A stretch of 64,000 nt of DNA from Pseudomonas sp. 31-12 (GCF_003151075.1 NZ_CP029482.1:1116001-1180000), one strand, 5' to 3'; counted from the stretch's first letter, positions 46,561-55,803 are shown. The notes: a model not told the origin generated them from the sequence alone. A program made the numbers and translations.

Positions 46561-46611
46561 AATCTATTCCCTGATTGATTGTTCTTATGATGTTTACAGC
46601 GAAGTGGGACG

Positions 46612-47499
46612 TTAATTTTTTATGATTTCTCGCGCGGTCAGCGCGCTGTAGAACTCGCCCTTGATCAATCCTTCACCTTCATAGCTATTGGGGCGCCCAC
46701 CTTGACGCTCGAGTTCCTTGATGATGGATTCGTAGTCGTCCAAGGGGACGATCCTGAAGTCCATGCTGACTCGCGTTATGTTTTCCCTATTCTCTGCGGT
46801 CCCGTGCAGAATCCGCGGGTCAAACATCAAGCATTGACCGTAACGAAGGTTGGTCGGCATGGCGTCAGTGCGCAGGTCGGCTATCAGTTGAGGGCGTTGC
46901 TTTGCATAGTCAAAAAAGGCGACCCGACTTCCTTTGTATTCGTTATAGGTATAACCCTGCTCTTGGGCAAAGGTTTTAAGGGTGTTGATGCTGGCAGTTC
47001 TGGAGCAAACGCTGAGCGCGCCGGTATTTTTCACGTCACAAAATGGCAGCCACATGTTGATCTGTTGAAAATAATCGCCCAGCAGCGTGTCCGAGTGATG
47101 GGTGAAAAGTTCGCCATCCGGCAACCTGTATCGATCATCCAGTTTGGCGGGGATGTGATAGCGGACCAATGGGTTGTGTTCGAATACGAAATCAAACCCC
47201 AGATGGTCGCTGAGCCAATGAACAAACTTGTAATACGCCTCGATCATTGGCGCCCCGAGTGTTTGCAGAGGGTCATGCCAATGGCCGGAGTCTTCCAGAT
47301 GCTTGCTGATTTCTTCCCGGCTCAGGCATTCGTGCATTTTGCTCAGTGCAAAGTCGGTTTTGAGGTTGTAGCGACCGGCCAAGGTTTTCTGAAGTGTCCC
47401 TGCCAAGTCAAAGTTCGACGTTGGGTAATCCATGATAGACACGCCGTTCTCTATCCTATGAACACTGTAAAGCTGTTTGTTGATATCGAAAAAAGACAT
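46612..47499 (-). CDS. Fe(II)/2-oxoglutarate-dependent dioxygenase
   Basis: 295 residues from the ATG at 47499, which has AGGAG 6 bases upstream. The iron triad is visible as His135-x-Asp137 (THHSDTLLGD) and His232 (RILHGTAENR), with Arg243 in NITRVSMDFRI as the likely 2-oxoglutarate anchor. The layout resembles phytanoyl-CoA/StrG-type hydroxylases of antibiotic pathways. It probably hydroxylates or desaturates an amino acid or peptide intermediate made by its neighbours. It begins 13 bases after the transferase gene stop. Confidence 0.8.
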   Translation of the reverse strand: MSFFDINKQLYSVHRIENGVSIMDYPTSNFDLAGTLQKTLAGRYNLKTDFALSKMHECLSREEISKHLEDSGHWHDPLQTLGAPMIEAYYKFVHWLSDHLGFDFVFEHNPLVRYHIPAKLDDRYRLPDGELFTHHSDTLLGDYFQQINMWLPFCDVKNTGALSVCSRTASINTLKTFAQEQGYTYNEYKGSRVAFFDYAKQRPQLIADLRTDAMPTNLRYGQCLMFDPRILHGTAENRENITRVSMDFRIVPLDDYESIIKELERQGGRPNSYEGEGLIKGEFYSALTAREIIKN

Positions 47500-47512
47500 C
47501 TTAAACTCCTTG

Positions 47513-48448
47513 TTAGCTGTCTCTCGTACTTGAAAACTCATGCATCTGGTGCGGGTTTTTCGTTCGGATCGGAATCAGCCAGTTCTCTAGGTCCACCACC
47601 CGATTGGCGCCCATCCGTATCTTTATATCGATTGCTCCCCGCCCCAGGCAGTTGTTCTTGAAGCCCAGTGATTCCGCCACTTTGTACAGTTGGTAGTAAT
47701 CGCTGACGTACAGGTTCAGCCCCGCCGGAACCTGGCTTCGGTCTTGACCCTGAACCAGTTGCGAGAAAACCCCGCGTTGTTCATCGGCGTAACTGAGCGA
47801 GCCATAGACCGGTGCATGGGTCATTTTGTCGTAGTTCATTTTGATGTAGTACTTTGAACCTTCCGTCGACCGTGCCAGTGCCTGCATTGCCTCCAGCGAA
47901 TAGAGGTTTTTGACGTGCTGGTATTTATCCACATTGAAGGATTGAAGAAGTGAGAACGCCACCAACACCTCGCTGTTCTCGGACAATTCGCCAAGGCGGT
48001 ATACCAGCGTATGACAGAGGTCCTCGGCCCGGCGCGTCAGGCGCATCATTTCTTTGTAGTGTTTTCTGCCCATGGACGTGAGCAAACACTCATCCAGGGT
48101 TCCCTCAACCTGCAGATAGGCGACTTGCATGAAGGGCACCGGGATAATTTCTTGTTCATATTGCTGCCGTATCGAATCTATCGACTTTTCCAGGGACGGT
48201 ACTAACAGCCAGTCAGCCACGTGTGCCTCTTGTGCAAGCGTAATCAGATAATGCGGATCGGGGCGTTCGGAAACCGGTAGGTAAAAAAAGCCCGGGGCTA
48301 CATAAGCCTGTTCCTCATGCAGGGCACTATGCTGAACCACCGTTCCTTTGAGTGTTGCTTCCCAATGGGCTATTCCACACAGGGGTAGTTGTGGGCGGGA
48401 GACACCATAGCTGATACAAAACGCATCTCGTTGTGCGTGCAACTTCAT
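47513..48448 (-). CDS. FemAB/GNAT-fold acyl- or aminoacyl-transferase, tentative
   Basis: 311 residues with a good ATG. The C-terminal half carries a pattern seen in FemAB-like and BioF2-like GNAT enzymes: YYIKMNYDKMTHAPVYGSL, then LYVSDYYQLYKVAESLGFKN and LGRGAIDIKIRMGAN, the last matching the G-x-G...D-x-K...G acceptor/donor site of that fold. The N-terminal half is not recognised. FemAB proteins join amino acids using aminoacyl-tRNA, so this could form or cap an amide bond. It sits two bases downstream of the exporter gene, within the cluster. Confidence 0.55.
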   Translation of the reverse strand: MKLHAQRDAFCISYGVSRPQLPLCGIAHWEATLKGTVVQHSALHEEQAYVAPGFFYLPVSERPDPHYLITLAQEAHVADWLLVPSLEKSIDSIRQQYEQEIIPVPFMQVAYLQVEGTLDECLLTSMGRKHYKEMMRLTRRAEDLCHTLVYRLGELSENSEVLVAFSLLQSFNVDKYQHVKNLYSLEAMQALARSTEGSKYYIKMNYDKMTHAPVYGSLSYADEQRGVFSQLVQGQDRSQVPAGLNLYVSDYYQLYKVAESLGFKNNCLGRGAIDIKIRMGANRVVDLENWLIPIRTKNPHQMHEFSSTRDS

Positions 48449-48450
48449 GT

Positions 48451-51400
48451 TTACGATCCTTGTATAACCACTCGTGAGGATTTATTCGGGACTGCCGTTT
48501 TTTCAACCAGCCGTTTTTCGTGATTGAAATTGAAGTTTCTGTTGCCGAGTGCGGAAAGCTCGGGATTGTGAGTAATGATGAAAAACAACGTATTGGGCAG
48601 CGCAGAAATGAGCTTGTGAATCAACTGAACTTCATCCGCTCTGTTCAACTCTGAAGTCGCTTCATCGAGGATGACGATCGCCGGGGTGTTGAGGGTCAGG
48701 TCAAGCAATGCCAGTCGTTGTAGTTCTGACTTGCTCAGGTTTATTTCACCATTCCAGGGGACGTGTTGATTAAAGCCATCCTGCAATTGCTCGACAATAT
48801 CCGAGAGCCCGAGATAGGCCGCGCGTTGATTGAGTTCTTCCAGTGACGGGTTGTTAAAGTGCTGCGCCAGCGAACCCGGTTTAAAAACGGGGTTGGAGGT
48901 CAGTAGCTGGACTTCTTCCGCATGCTGGCGTGCTAGGTACCCATCGGTGCCGCCTAGCGTGGATATCTGCCCTTGGCTTGGGAACAAACTGCCCACTACC
49001 AGGTTGGCAAACGTGGATTTGCCGACGCCACTGGCACCCATGATCACAACGACTTCATTCTCATGGAACGACTGGTCGAAGTGTTCGAGCACCGTTGAGC
49101 CGCTGTTCGAGTTAATGAACGTGACATCGGAAAAGCACACCAACGGGGCATTCGAACCGATCTTTGTCTGCACCGGCGAAGTTCGAGGTTGAAAGCTGGC
49201 AACCACCAGACGATCAGCACTGTCCAGGACTTGCCGGAGTTCAACGAGACATCTGCCGAGTCGTGCAAAAATCGCAATCAGGCTGTAGGAGAGACTGATC
49301 GCCAAAACGTTCGCCATGCTGACCGTGCCTGTTGCATGGAAGTAAATCGTTGACGCAACGATGCCTGACAGGAAAAAAACGCCCATCAAATCCAGCTTGT
49401 AGCTATACCAGCGACGTGTTGCAGCATTGTCCAGCGAGGCGAATGCCCGAGTGGTCAGGCTGGGTGACAGCCAATCCAGAATCATCGAATTGTCGTGTGC
49501 ATTATCAAATCGACTACCTGCCCAATTCAGTGCCTGAACACGTGCAAACAAGGTGGACGTGGCGTCGATTTCCCCGGCATTGAATCGCCGGAGTAACTCG
49601 CCGGAGTTTCTTGCGCCATACCAGTAGCAAAGCCCGATAACAACGAACGGCAGCAATACATAGAAGTTGTTCAGCATGACGTAGCCGATTGTTATCAACA
49701 GCAAGGTTGCGGCGCCAACCGTTTCCAGCAACAACACCGGCAGAACCTCATCGACACGACGCTGATCCCAGGTCAGCTTGTTCTGGCTGTCACGATTAAC
49801 CTCTTGAGCCAGGGTGTGGTCCAGGCCTGGATTCATCAAATTAGAGAAGTAATGAATGCATTGGGTTGAGGCTGCATCAATACTTTTCCTGACGGTAATC
49901 AGCGCCCCGAAAATCGACAGGACCGCACTCACCACTAAAACAATGACTAGCCCGATCAAGGACAGCTGCAAGTGTGTCGTCAGGTAACCGCTGGCAATAA
50001 TGTAATCACCCACAATGGTAAACACTTCCTTAAGGGCGAATAGCACGAAGGCTATCAACGTGATGTTCCATAGACCGAAATCCAGCAGGCTTCTTGTGAT
50101 TGACCTTGAGCGTGTCGCAGCAGGTTCTGTCGGCTCGGGTACAGAGAGAGGCTCTGCTTCGTCTGCCGGAACAACCGGGGCGAGGTTCTCGGAGCGGGTG
50201 CCAACAGGGTTTGAATGCGCTGCAAGTTGATTGGTTAACACGTGCGCAATGTTGCCGCCCGCCACTGTCCAGACTTCTTGCGCGGCCGCTTTCTCTTCCT
50301 GTTTGTCCGTGACGAAAACGACGTTGGTATCGCGCCATGGACCTTGCAGAAGTGAAACAAGCAGGCCCGCCGCGAGGTTTTCGTCCAGACCCGAGGTGGG
50401 TTGGTCAATGAGAATCCACTGCGGCTGTGCGACCAAGGCTCTGGCCAACTCAAGACGCTTTCCCTGGCCTCTGGAAACGTCCCAGTTGCCCTCAGCGCCA
50501 TGGGTGAGCTCATTTAGGTAATCAACGTAAAAGTGCTCGGGCAAGCGAGACAGAGCGAGGGCACGGCAGGCCTCGTCGTCTGAAAAATCTCTGCGGTAAA
50601 GACTCAGGTTCTCGCGAAGTCCACCGGCAAATATCCACGGCTCGTCCGGAATGAAGATTGCTCGGCCGTCAGTGTCGTCAAGACATTGCGCTCGGTTTCG
50701 TAGCACCGAGGTCTTGCCGCTACTCGCGGTCCCGACAATCGCAATATGTTTAGCTTGGGTGGTCGGTAGCTGTACCGGTTCAAGGGAGGACGAATCAGCG
50801 TGATCGGCACGAAGGAAATACTCGATGTTTTTGTGCCCGACAAATCCTTGAGAGATGCTTTGCACAATATCCGGAATGTTATGGGCGACGGATCTCAAGC
50901 CGCCAATCAATGCCATGGCCGCCAATACTCCAGGCGCATCGACGTGACCCAGATAGACTAGCTGCAACAGTGCCGCACTGAGCAGCGCCGCAATGGGCGT
51001 CATCGTCGAGATCAAACTGATCGCTGCTACCAGGCGGGCCGCTTTTTTCAGCGACGCTGCTTCGAGGTTTCGTTTGTCGGCGTAGTCGCTTATCAGTTTG
51101 GCATTCCAGTTCTTAAGCCAAGCCTGACGTCGGTTTTTTGTAGCGAACACACCTATCTCGATGCGTTGCGTGGCGTTCAGTGATAGTTGTGCATAGGTCA
51201 TGCTTAGTCGTTGAGCCACCCAGAACACGACCAGCGAACTGACGACAATGACCGCCAACGCGGCCAAGGCACTGACGCCTAGGGCAAAGAAGAAGAATGT
51301 TGAGGTAAAGATGACCGTGGCGAGTGCCAGCGAGATTGTTATAAGTCCCGACCATGAAGATTCGACACGTGCCGCTTCGCGGTCAAACAGCGTGGTGAGG

Positions 51401-51870
51401 CTGAGTGGAGACGAGCCACCCAGCGCACTGTTCTTTTTGAGCAGAAGGCGTTGTTCTATATAAGAGCGACCGCCGATACCCACCAGTTCAGCCAGAAAAA
51501 ACGAGTGGTTGAGCGCCAGCCAAGCGCAGTAGGTCAGCGCCATGCAGGTGGCACCGAGTGCGATGTTCGACATGACCACCAAGTCGTCTTGTATGAGTTG
51601 CGCCAGTAACGACTTGAGGGTAATGGCGGCGCCAAATGCCGCTGAGGTATGCACACCGATGGCCACAAACGCCAACACGATATCTTGTCTGAGGGCTGCA
51701 AAAATCCTGAGGTGAAGCCTGTCCTTCCCGTTTTCTTTCCCGGCATCCTGTATCGCAGCGCCACGCCAGCGCTGCCAGCGGGGCGCGTGGACGGAGCGCG
51801 CGCCTCGATGGCCTCCGAATTCAGGGATCTGAAACCATAAAATTGTGTTCAGGATTTCTGCAATCTTCAT
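48451..51870 (-). CDS. Tandem (full-length) ABC exporter, two TM-NBD halves
   Basis: About 1139 residues from the ATG at 51870; an in-frame GTG at 51918 overlaps the upstream gene and lacks a ribosome site. Half 1 has membrane helices then an NBD with GTASSGKTS, VSRGQGKRLELARAL and WILIDQPTSGLD. Half 2 follows a Pro/Glu-rich linker (APVVPADEAEPLSVPEPTEP) and has an NBD with GASGVGKSTFANL, LSKSELQRLALLDL and IVILDEATSELN. Both signature motifs are degenerate (SRGQG, SKSEL in place of SGGQ). Two halves in one chain are unusual in bacteria. In this cluster it should export, and so give resistance to, the product. Confidence 0.88.
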   Translation of the reverse strand: MKIAEILNTILWFQIPEFGGHRGARSVHAPRWQRWRGAAIQDAGKENGKDRLHLRIFAALRQDIVLAFVAIGVHTSAAFGAAITLKSLLAQLIQDDLVVMSNIALGATCMALTYCAWLALNHSFFLAELVGIGGRSYIEQRLLLKKNSALGGSSPLSLTTLFDREAARVESSWSGLITISLALATVIFTSTFFFFALGVSALAALAVIVVSSLVVFWVAQRLSMTYAQLSLNATQRIEIGVFATKNRRQAWLKNWNAKLISDYADKRNLEAASLKKAARLVAAISLISTMTPIAALLSAALLQLVYLGHVDAPGVLAAMALIGGLRSVAHNIPDIVQSISQGFVGHKNIEYFLRADHADSSSLEPVQLPTTQAKHIAIVGTASSGKTSVLRNRAQCLDDTDGRAIFIPDEPWIFAGGLRENLSLYRRDFSDDEACRALALSRLPEHFYVDYLNELTHGAEGNWDVSRGQGKRLELARALVAQPQWILIDQPTSGLDENLAAGLLVSLLQGPWRDTNVVFVTDKQEEKAAAQEVWTVAGGNIAHVLTNQLAAHSNPVGTRSENLAPVVPADEAEPLSVPEPTEPAATRSRSITRSLLDFGLWNITLIAFVLFALKEVFTIVGDYIIASGYLTTHLQLSLIGLVIVLVVSAVLSIFGALITVRKSIDAASTQCIHYFSNLMNPGLDHTLAQEVNRDSQNKLTWDQRRVDEVLPVLLLETVGAATLLLITIGYVMLNNFYVLLPFVVIGLCYWYGARNSGELLRRFNAGEIDATSTLFARVQALNWAGSRFDNAHDNSMILDWLSPSLTTRAFASLDNAATRRWYSYKLDLMGVFFLSGIVASTIYFHATGTVSMANVLAISLSYSLIAIFARLGRCLVELRQVLDSADRLVVASFQPRTSPVQTKIGSNAPLVCFSDVTFINSNSGSTVLEHFDQSFHENEVVVIMGASGVGKSTFANLVVGSLFPSQGQISTLGGTDGYLARQHAEEVQLLTSNPVFKPGSLAQHFNNPSLEELNQRAAYLGLSDIVEQLQDGFNQHVPWNGEINLSKSELQRLALLDLTLNTPAIVILDEATSELNRADEVQLIHKLISALPNTLFFIITHNPELSALGNRNFNFNHEKRLVEKTAVPNKSSRVVIQGS

Positions 51871-51874
51871 GAGG

Positions 51875-52960
51875 TCAGTTGTATGCCGGCTTGGTTGGAG
51901 GTTTTGTATCCATTGCACGATGCGGGTGATCAGCGCGGGCGATGTCGGCGAACCGGTCGCAAAGCAGAGTGATCATGTTCCAGCCTTCGCTCAGGGTTTC
52001 ACGCAACTCTTCGATTTCCTTGGGGGATGCCTGATTCAGCAGTTCTATGCCCATACTGACGTGGCTGCTGTCATCTTCACCGTGCTCTTGAAAGTGGGGC
52101 ATGCTGGTAAACACACGGGCCGCCTCGCTATGGAAAATCTCGCCGCTGCCTTCCAGCACGATGTGCATCAGCAATGTCTTGACCATGTCGTTCTTGTAGA
52201 GCATTTGATGCCTGAACCATTCCATGGTGGACAGAAATGCCGCGTCCCCTATGGGCGAGTGAGTGGCATCGCGCTGATTGCGCAGGTTGTTGTTGTGTCC
52301 CAGTTCCTCCACCAGGTGTTCAAGCGCGATTTTCTTGTGTGCAGGATCAAGCGTCATCGCCACACGTATATGCAGCAGGTTCTGAAACATGTCTGACCAG
52401 GTCTGCAGGCAATCGAGAAGCCTTTCGCGTACTTCGGGCTGATCGATCGACGGCGAATTGATCAGCGAAAGCAGCCGACTGTTCCTGAAGCTCTCCAGAT
52501 AACCCTCGTTATCTTTTAACAGCGTGTCGGCGGGCTTGGCATTGGCTGTTTCTTGAGCCTTGAAGACGACATTCGGTTGAAGGGTGTCCTCGTACAGGGC
52601 CTTACCGTTGAACTGGATGGAGAGTGCCCAGAACCCATCGTTGGTGCCTTTGAAACCATGCTGCGAGTGGGGCGGGACCAGCACCATATCGCCTGCTTCG
52701 ATATTTCGTTCTGTATCGCCAAGGGTTTTCCCCGAGCCGTCACAAATCAGGATCAGACTCGCCTCGGGGTGTTGGTGAACCGACAATTCCTGGTCCTTTT
52801 CGAGTCTGACCCAGCTAAGAGCCAGCTCGCTTTTGGACGGAATGAACTGGGCCAGCGCCGGATGTTGGGAAAATATTTTTACAACACCCAAGTCGTGTAA
52901 GGCGCCTTTCACCACCACGCTGTTGAGGGGAGCGATGTCACTTCTAGAGATAACTTCCAT
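51875..52960 (-). CDS. Cupin-HDO fusion: haem-oxygenase-like diiron oxidase
   Basis: 361 residues from the ATG at 52960 with AGGA 9 bases upstream. Residues about 45-125 form a cupin with HQHPEAS (His62, His64, Glu66) and PPHSQHGF (His98, His101). Residues about 190-345 form a helical domain with the haem-oxygenase-like diiron pattern: Glu219-x2-His222 (EELGH), Glu270 or Glu274, His277, and Asp296-x3-His300 (DDSSH). HDO enzymes (UndA, BesC, SznF types) carry out O2-dependent cleavage or N-oxygenation of amino acids. The cupin may bind substrate, sense product or be a second active site. Gene two of the cluster, 24 bases after the ligase. Confidence 0.7.
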   Translation of the reverse strand: MEVISRSDIAPLNSVVVKGALHDLGVVKIFSQHPALAQFIPSKSELALSWVRLEKDQELSVHQHPEASLILICDGSGKTLGDTERNIEAGDMVLVPPHSQHGFKGTNDGFWALSIQFNGKALYEDTLQPNVVFKAQETANAKPADTLLKDNEGYLESFRNSRLLSLINSPSIDQPEVRERLLDCLQTWSDMFQNLLHIRVAMTLDPAHKKIALEHLVEELGHNNNLRNQRDATHSPIGDAAFLSTMEWFRHQMLYKNDMVKTLLMHIVLEGSGEIFHSEAARVFTSMPHFQEHGEDDSSHVSMGIELLNQASPKEIEELRETLSEGWNMITLLCDRFADIARADHPHRAMDTKPPTKPAYN

Positions 52961-52984
52961 ATCGTCTATTCCTATTGTTGGCAA

Positions 52985-54151
52985 CTAACTTTCGGAGCTT
53001 AGTCTGTTCAGATGGTCAATGGCGGTATAGAACTTCTTGCGATCATTGCTGGCAATGACCACGAGGCCGATTTTGTCATCGTTGATGTGCGGTCTTCCCT
53101 GCGGGGGATTGGCTTCACCCATTACTAGCCTGATGATGTCCACTTCCTGCATGTAATCCCTGATCAGGTCCGGGTTTAGTGGTTCATAAAAAAGATGAGA
53201 GCCAGCAAACTTGTAGTGTGTCAGTTGAGTGTTGGTAGTGTCTGATTCGGCTTCGTGACTATGGAGGCGCAGTGTTTCTCTAAAAAGATCAACGCCTGTT
53301 GTGAGCTCAACCAACAAGCCGATGTAATCGCCACCGACGCGGTTGTTGACCTCTATCAGGTGAAATTTTCCATCCGCTATTGTTACTTCAATATGGCAAG
53401 GGCCATGTGTGTGATTGATTGCGGTCAGCAGGCGCTCGCAATAACGACTCAATTCGCTGAATGTGTCGCTGTCGAGATTGTCCGGCGAGATGATGTGCTG
53501 CTCTTCTGCGAGCGATGTTTTGTATAGTTGTTTATTCGTGACGGCAAGGACTCGGTGTTGTGAGTCGATGGTCAGTGTTTCGACACTGACTTCCCGTCCG
53601 TTTAAAAACTCCTCCGCCAGCATGACGAAATTTTCATGATTGAGTCTCTCCAGCGTATCGAGCAGGGACGCAGAGTCTTTGATGATGAAGACGTTTTCGC
53701 TACCGGAGCCCGTTGGGTCTTTTAAGACCATTCCATTTGGATAGCAGTTGAAAAACGCTTCGACGTCCCTTTTGGTTTTACAGATCTTGCTGGCAACGGC
53801 GAATTCAGTATGTTCCAGCCTGGATCGCATCAAAGGTTTGCAGATGCATATTTCGCAGGTTTCGTAATCGATGCCCGGGATGGCGTAATGCTGACTGGCG
53901 CGTGCGGCGGGTAGCAGCCCGTCCTCCGTGAATGAAAAAATGTAATCGATAGGTTGTGTTTTTAGTATTTTGTCCATTTCTTCGAGGATGGTGATTTCGG
54001 AGAAATCATTGATGAGATGAATATGGTTGGTAAGTGCTGAGAGATTTTTACCCTTTGACTCAGGAAGTTGCAGTACGATGAAGTTAGAGCCTAAGCCTTC
54101 GAAGTGCATGAAGGTTTCGTCATGTCCGCCGATCAGTACAATGTTTTTCAT
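52985..54151 (-). CDS. ATP-grasp carboxylate-amine ligase
   Basis: 388 residues from the ATG at 54151 (MKNIVLIGGHDETF). It has an N-terminal Rossmann-like domain, then ATP-grasp elements: VLKDPTGSGSENVFIIKD (glycine-rich nucleotide loop), MLAEEFLNGREVSVETLTID and the Mg-binding end FHLIEVNNRVGGDYIG. Relatives include BacD and other L-amino-acid ligases that join two amino acids via an acyl-phosphate. It is the first gene of the cluster and likely makes the peptide bond or activates a carboxylate. Upstream DNA is AT-rich. Confidence 0.85.
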   Translation of the reverse strand: MKNIVLIGGHDETFMHFEGLGSNFIVLQLPESKGKNLSALTNHIHLINDFSEITILEEMDKILKTQPIDYIFSFTEDGLLPAARASQHYAIPGIDYETCEICICKPLMRSRLEHTEFAVASKICKTKRDVEAFFNCYPNGMVLKDPTGSGSENVFIIKDSASLLDTLERLNHENFVMLAEEFLNGREVSVETLTIDSQHRVLAVTNKQLYKTSLAEEQHIISPDNLDSDTFSELSRYCERLLTAINHTHGPCHIEVTIADGKFHLIEVNNRVGGDYIGLLVELTTGVDLFRETLRLHSHEAESDTTNTQLTHYKFAGSHLFYEPLNPDLIRDYMQEVDIIRLVMGEANPPQGRPHINDDKIGLVVIASNDRKKFYTAIDHLNRLSSES

Positions 54152-54519
54152 AAGGTTCCATTGTTGGCGAGTGGGGCCGATTGTCAAGGCTGTTATCTCG
54201 TGCTTTTAGGTGAGGCATGAGCTCGGTTTTGATGGGGGGGATTCAGTTGCATATAGTGAGTCGATTGAGCTGTTGGTGTGCGACAAGAGCTATTTATAAC
54301 TGAATATTAGCTCGGTTAAAGTGGGCGGGAAATGGCGTGTGGAAAAAACAGACCCATCTTACAGTGCCTGAACGGCATGATTTAATTTGTTGAGGGAAGT
54401 TTCCTAAAGTCCTGTAAGTTGTTTCCTTCAGAGATGTTGGTGCACGTATAGAGTTGTTTTCTATAACTCAGCGATCGACCGTGAGATAACGTCGATCCGG
54501 CATAGACCGCGTTATCGTT
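54152..54519. promoter_or_regulatory. AT-rich promoter region of the biosynthetic cluster
   Basis: About 370 bases without an open frame, markedly AT-rich between 54240 and 54470 (for example AGCTATTTATAACTGAATAT near 54289). The promoter for the minus-strand cluster is expected here, but no specific operator is recognised. It borders a REP pair. Confidence 0.45.
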
Positions 54520-54612
54520 CTTCGCGAGCAGGCTCGCTCCCACAGAGATTGAGTGTGTAGTTGGATTTTGTGTACGACACAGATCAAATGTGGGAGCGAG
54601 CCTGCTCGCGAT
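54520..54612. repeat. REP-type inverted repeat pair
   Basis: TTCGCGAGCAGGCTCGCTCC and GGAGCGAGCCTGCTCGCG arms face each other around about 45 bases. It marks the boundary between the accessory cluster and the conserved SIMPL/rox genes. Confidence 0.8.
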
Positions 54613-54672
54613 GGCGGCGGATCAATCACCACAAAACCATCAGACACTCCGGCCCCGGTTTCGGACAGGCAA

Positions 54673-54705
54673 TAAAAAACGGCGATCACTTCAGTGATCG
54701 CCGTT
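54673..54705 (-). terminator. Terminator after the SIMPL-domain gene
   Basis: AACGGCGATCACT and AGTGATCGCCGTT form a stem of about 13 bases with a two- to four-base loop, followed on the minus strand by TTTTTTATT. Confidence 0.85.
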
Positions 54706-54725
54706 CCTGTGTCCGGGTTATCGAA

Positions 54726-55442
54726 TCAAGGCATCAACACTTCAATTGCGCCATCCGCCGTCATGCCGACCTGGCTCGTGCCTGCCTCAACCTCAGGCAT
54801 CACTGGCGCGCCGTCCATGCCCGCCGCTTTCATCATCATCGGCCCGCGCATGTACGGCTGTGGATAACCGCTGCTGTTCAGGTTCAGGCTGACGATTTTG
54901 TAACCCTTGCCACCCAACGCGTCGGTCGCCAGTTGCGCGCGGGCTTTGAAAGCGGTGACGGCTTCTTTAAGCAGTGCGTCTTCGCTGGCCTTGCGGGTTG
55001 GTGTGGCGATGGCGAAGTCCATGCCGCCCATTTTCAGGTCGGTCAGCAGTTCGCCAGTCAACTTCGACAGCGCGGCGAAGTCGGAGCTTTCCAGGCGCAG
55101 TTCGGCGCGTTCACGCCAGCCGGTGATTTTCTGGCCTTTGGTGTCGTAGATCGGGTAGCTGTTGCGGCTGCCTTGGCGCAGGGTGACTTCCTTGACCTGT
55201 TTGGCCTGGGCCAGCGCTGTGTTCATGGTGGTGCTGACGTCGGCCGCGAGTTTGGCCGGGTCGGCGTTTTGTTCTTCGGTGTAGAGCGTCACGATCATCA
55301 GGTCGCGGGCCACTTCCTGGCTGACTTCGGCGCGCAGGGCGATCTGGTTGTAATGAAGCTCGTCGGCGGCCAGGGCCGGGAGGCTGGCGACGGTGCCAAC
55401 GCTTAAGGCAAGAAGGGCGGCGCTGCGGCGGAAACTGTGCAT
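54726..55442 (-). CDS. SIMPL-domain (DUF541) exported protein
   Basis: 238 residues with a signal peptide (MHSFRRSAALLALSVGTVAS, cleavage near ALA). The SIMPL/DUF541 fold shows LHYNQIALRAEVSQEVARDL, GWRERAELRLESSDFAAL, and a C-terminal KGYKIVSLNLNSSGY. The family is periplasmic or outer-membrane linked (E. coli YggE), associated with lower oxidative stress, with no known catalytic role. In P. aeruginosa the neighbouring gene to roxS is, as I recall, a homologue. It has its own terminator. Confidence 0.88.
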   Translation of the reverse strand: MHSFRRSAALLALSVGTVASLPALAADELHYNQIALRAEVSQEVARDLMIVTLYTEEQNADPAKLAADVSTTMNTALAQAKQVKEVTLRQGSRNSYPIYDTKGQKITGWRERAELRLESSDFAALSKLTGELLTDLKMGGMDFAIATPTRKASEDALLKEAVTAFKARAQLATDALGGKGYKIVSLNLNSSGYPQPYMRGPMMMKAAGMDGAPVMPEVEAGTSQVGMTADGAIEVLMP

Positions 55443-55803
55443 GAAAACTCCTTGGACGGTGCGCAGGGGTTAAGGTCCGAGCCTGCGTGAAACCATCAGA
55501 CTCTAGCTTTAATGATCCGGTTCGCACAGTTACAACTTCTATACAGATGTCGGTGATCCAGTGGTGAGGGGATTTATCCCCGTTGGGTGGCGAAGCCGCC
55601 CCGAAAGCTGCACCTCGGTGCGTCAGATATACCGCGTGTGTCGTATTGACGACTGCTTCGCAGCCGAACGGGAATAAATCCCCTCGCCACAGGGGGACTG
55701 GGAGCTTTCCTGCCATGTGGCGGTTTGCCGCACTTTTGCCTGTCAGCCCCCGTGCTTGGTTATACTCCGTGCGATCCGCCTGGAGCGCTCATCAGGAGAG
55801 CTC
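55443..55803. repeat. Intergenic gap with REP-type inverted repeat (55561-55691)
   Basis: The 361-base gap between the divergent SIMPL and roxS genes holds promoters in both directions. A long palindrome lies within it: arms GTGGTGAGGGGATTTATCCC (from 55561) and GGGAATAAATCCCCTCGCCAC (55671-55690), the 'ATTTATCCCC' REP variant that recurs at 59473-59615. Confidence 0.7.

Noticed and set aside
51871..51918. A GTG start extending the tandem ABC exporter by 16 codons
   Set aside because: It would overlap the upstream gene by 44 bases and lacks a ribosome site.
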